Origin: Bdellovibrionaceae bacterium UBA3535
Lineage (GTDB): Bacteria; Bdellovibrionota; Bdellovibrionia; Bdellovibrionales; UBA840
Assembly: GCA_002376845.1 (NCBI GenBank)
Contig: DFOS01000003.1
Span: 1-58,639, forward strand
Direction: 5' to 3'
Length of the DNA: 58,639 nucleotides
The translations under genes and the position numbers were made by a program. Below are positions 57,714 through 58,639 of the stretch, piece by piece. Below the pieces are notes generated by a model. That model ran no database searches, was not told where the DNA came from, and saw nothing but the letters and a program-made list of their open reading frames with translations. Positions within the stretch are counted from its first letter, which is position 1. Each line of letters opens with the position of its first letter.

Positions 57714-58202
57714 TTGAAAGATAAAAAAAATGATATGAAGGTAACATTGCAGATGCATGAACAATTAAGACAAGAATTAAAGCATAACGACACCGATATA
57801 ATCTTAAATATTCGGGCGGCAGAAAAAACTACGAATGCTAGATTTATTGAGGTGAAAGCGAGTGTTGCCGGGTTGGAATCGAAGATGGATGCCCGTTTTG
57901 CAGACGTAGATGCTCGAATCGATGCGCTGGAATCGAAGATGGATGCCCGTTTTGCAGACGTAGATGCAAAGTTTGCGCAGGTGCATGCTCGAATCGATGC
58001 GCTGGAATCGAAGATGGATGCCCGCTTTGATAAAATGGAAGCAATGATGGCCAAATTTTATGCGGAAATCGCAAAAATGAACGCCGTGAATGCCAGAACC
58101 CTAGCTCTAGTGGAAGAGCAGAGGGCAGAAAATCGCACCATATGGGACAAGCAGGCACAGCTAGAAGAAAAAGTAGACCAACTACTTGAGAGGCAAACGT
58201 AG
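57714..58202 (+). CDS. Coiled-coil protein with internal repeats, TTG start
   Basis: A 162-residue helical coiled-coil protein. Its TTG start (57714) is supported by AGGAGG five bases before it. Three repeats begin LESKMDARF at residues 54, 72 and 97, of 18 and 25 residues, with ADVDARIDA between. Heptad pattern and charge suggest a trimeric or dimeric rod; resemblance to apolipoprotein- or tail-fibre-like repeats is only structural. The C-terminus QAQLEEKVDQLLERQT continues the coil. No membrane segment. Confidence 0.75.
   Translation: MKDKKNDMKVTLQMHEQLRQELKHNDTDIILNIRAAEKTTNARFIEVKASVAGLESKMDARFADVDARIDALESKMDARFADVDAKFAQVHARIDALESKMDARFDKMEAMMAKFYAEIAKMNAVNARTLALVEEQRAENRTIWDKQAQLEEKVDQLLERQT
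57873..58030 (+). repeat. Direct repeats coding LESKMDARF units
   Basis: Near-identical DNA at 57873, 57927 and 58002 (54- and 75-base periods). The 21-base extra in the second unit (AKFAQVH) keeps both frame and heptads. Third-base identity suggests recent duplication. Confidence 0.75.
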
Positions 58203-58236
58203 GTCTTGTTTGCCGCCGCCGCAGTTTGCCTTCTCA

Positions 58237-58638
58237 TCACGTCTCGCGATGTTCGATCAAATCCTCCACCACAGAAGAGTCTGCTAGGGTAGAGGTATCC
58301 CCCAATTGCTGGTAATCGCCCGCCGCGATTTTTCTTAAAATACGCCGCATAATTTTCCCGCTGCGGGTTTTGGGCAATGCTGGTGCCCACTGCACTTTGT
58401 CAGGTGTGGCAATGGGACCAATTTCCTTTCGAACCCACTGGATGAGTTCTTTGCGTAAGTCATCATTAAATTCCTCTCCTGCTTGCAAAGTTACATAGGA
58501 GTAGATGCCTTGGCCTTTAATTTCATGGGGAAAGCCCACAACTGCTGCTTCCGAAACTTTCGGATGGGCCACCAATGCCGATTCAATCTCCGCAGTTCCA
58601 AGGCGGTGTCCACTAACATTAATGACATCATCAACACG
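58237..58638 (-). CDS. acsA: Acetyl-CoA synthetase, C-terminal part (3' end; 5' beyond window)
   Basis: The frame is open to the window edge. It begins in the A8 hinge region RVDDVINVSGHRLGTAEIESAL and ends with the C-terminal domain, PKTRSGKIMRRILRKIA, in which the Lys of SGK is the residue acetylated by Pat-type enzymes and needed for adenylation. The reaction is acetate + ATP + CoA to acetyl-CoA. The stop is at 58237-58239. Propionyl-CoA or other AMP-forming synthetases cannot be fully excluded from this fragment. Confidence 0.9.
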   Translation of the reverse strand, partial: RVDDVINVSGHRLGTAEIESALVAHPKVSEAAVVGFPHEIKGQGIYSYVTLQAGEEFNDDLRKELIQWVRKEIGPIATPDKVQWAPALPKTRSGKIMRRILRKIAAGDYQQLGDTSTLADSSVVEDLIEHRET

Positions 58639-58639
58639 T

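Overview
The window looks like a chromosomal stretch of a Bdellovibrio-like bacterium (phylum Bdellovibrionota), of moderate GC content. No rRNA or other decisive marker is present, so this is inferred from gene content. The main pointers are two genes of the DUF4423/TIGR02147 regulator type, two lysine/alanine-rich histone-tail-like proteins (one fused to a SWIB domain), many small exported proteins and lipoproteins of unknown family, and a giant BspA-like (DUF285) surface protein. No rRNA, prophage, transposase or CRISPR array was seen.

Layout. 1-4.5 kb: a Lys-rich protein cut by the window start, a CheY-like receiver, a coupled pair of unknown genes, then miaB, a BFN/DUF151-like protein and a gamma-carbonic-anhydrase-like protein. 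4.5-13.6 kb: guaB, an exported thioredoxin, two tandem six-cysteine exported paralogs, an exported unknown, guaA and dnaE; guaB and guaA make GMP from IMP. 13.6-18.1 kb: envelope genes (an exported unknown, an SLT-like exported protein, a CsgG/FlgT-like lipoprotein) and a REP-like inverted repeat. 18.3-31.3 kb: a DMT transporter, lipB, tRNA-Val(GAC), a tRNA dihydrouridine synthase, glutaredoxin and cation/proton antiporter, EVE-domain protein, alpha/beta hydrolase, EEP phosphatase, TauE-like permease, UvrD/Rep helicase, a nucleotidyltransferase/ribbon-helix-helix pair with a strong leaderless-type promoter, a BolA-like protein and an exported PD-(D/E)XK-like protein.

31.3-47.4 kb: ettA, a J-domain protein, the SWIB-histone-tail fusion, small exported and membrane proteins, a DUF4423-type regulator overlapping an exported protein gene, a lipoprotein, and a 7.2-kb gene for a 2405-residue protein of about 52 BspA-like 25-residue repeats in five blocks. 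A nine-G tract lies upstream of that gene. An outer-membrane beta-barrel protein and an M23 peptidase lipoprotein follow. 47.6-54.9 kb: rpiB-glyA, a RelE/RHH toxin-antitoxin pair sitting between two copies of a short inverted-repeat element, and the fatty-acid cluster yceD-rpmF-fabH-fabD-fabG-acpP-fabF, which lacks plsX at its usual place. 55.5-58.6 kb: a second DUF4423-type protein, an E1-like (ThiF/MoeB) adenylyltransferase, a repeat-bearing coiled-coil protein, and the C-terminal end of acetyl-CoA synthetase cut by the window end.

Most genes are tightly packed, with 1-, 4- or 8-11-base overlaps (TAATG, ATGA), so co-transcription and translational coupling are common. Several short genes below 60 codons are added here: rpmF and three small membrane proteins (18302, 34188 and 47597). 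The least explained parts are the giant repeat protein with its poly-G upstream region, the two toxin-antitoxin-like loci with their operators, the dispersed inverted-repeat elements, and the exported cysteine-rich paralogs beside the thioredoxin.
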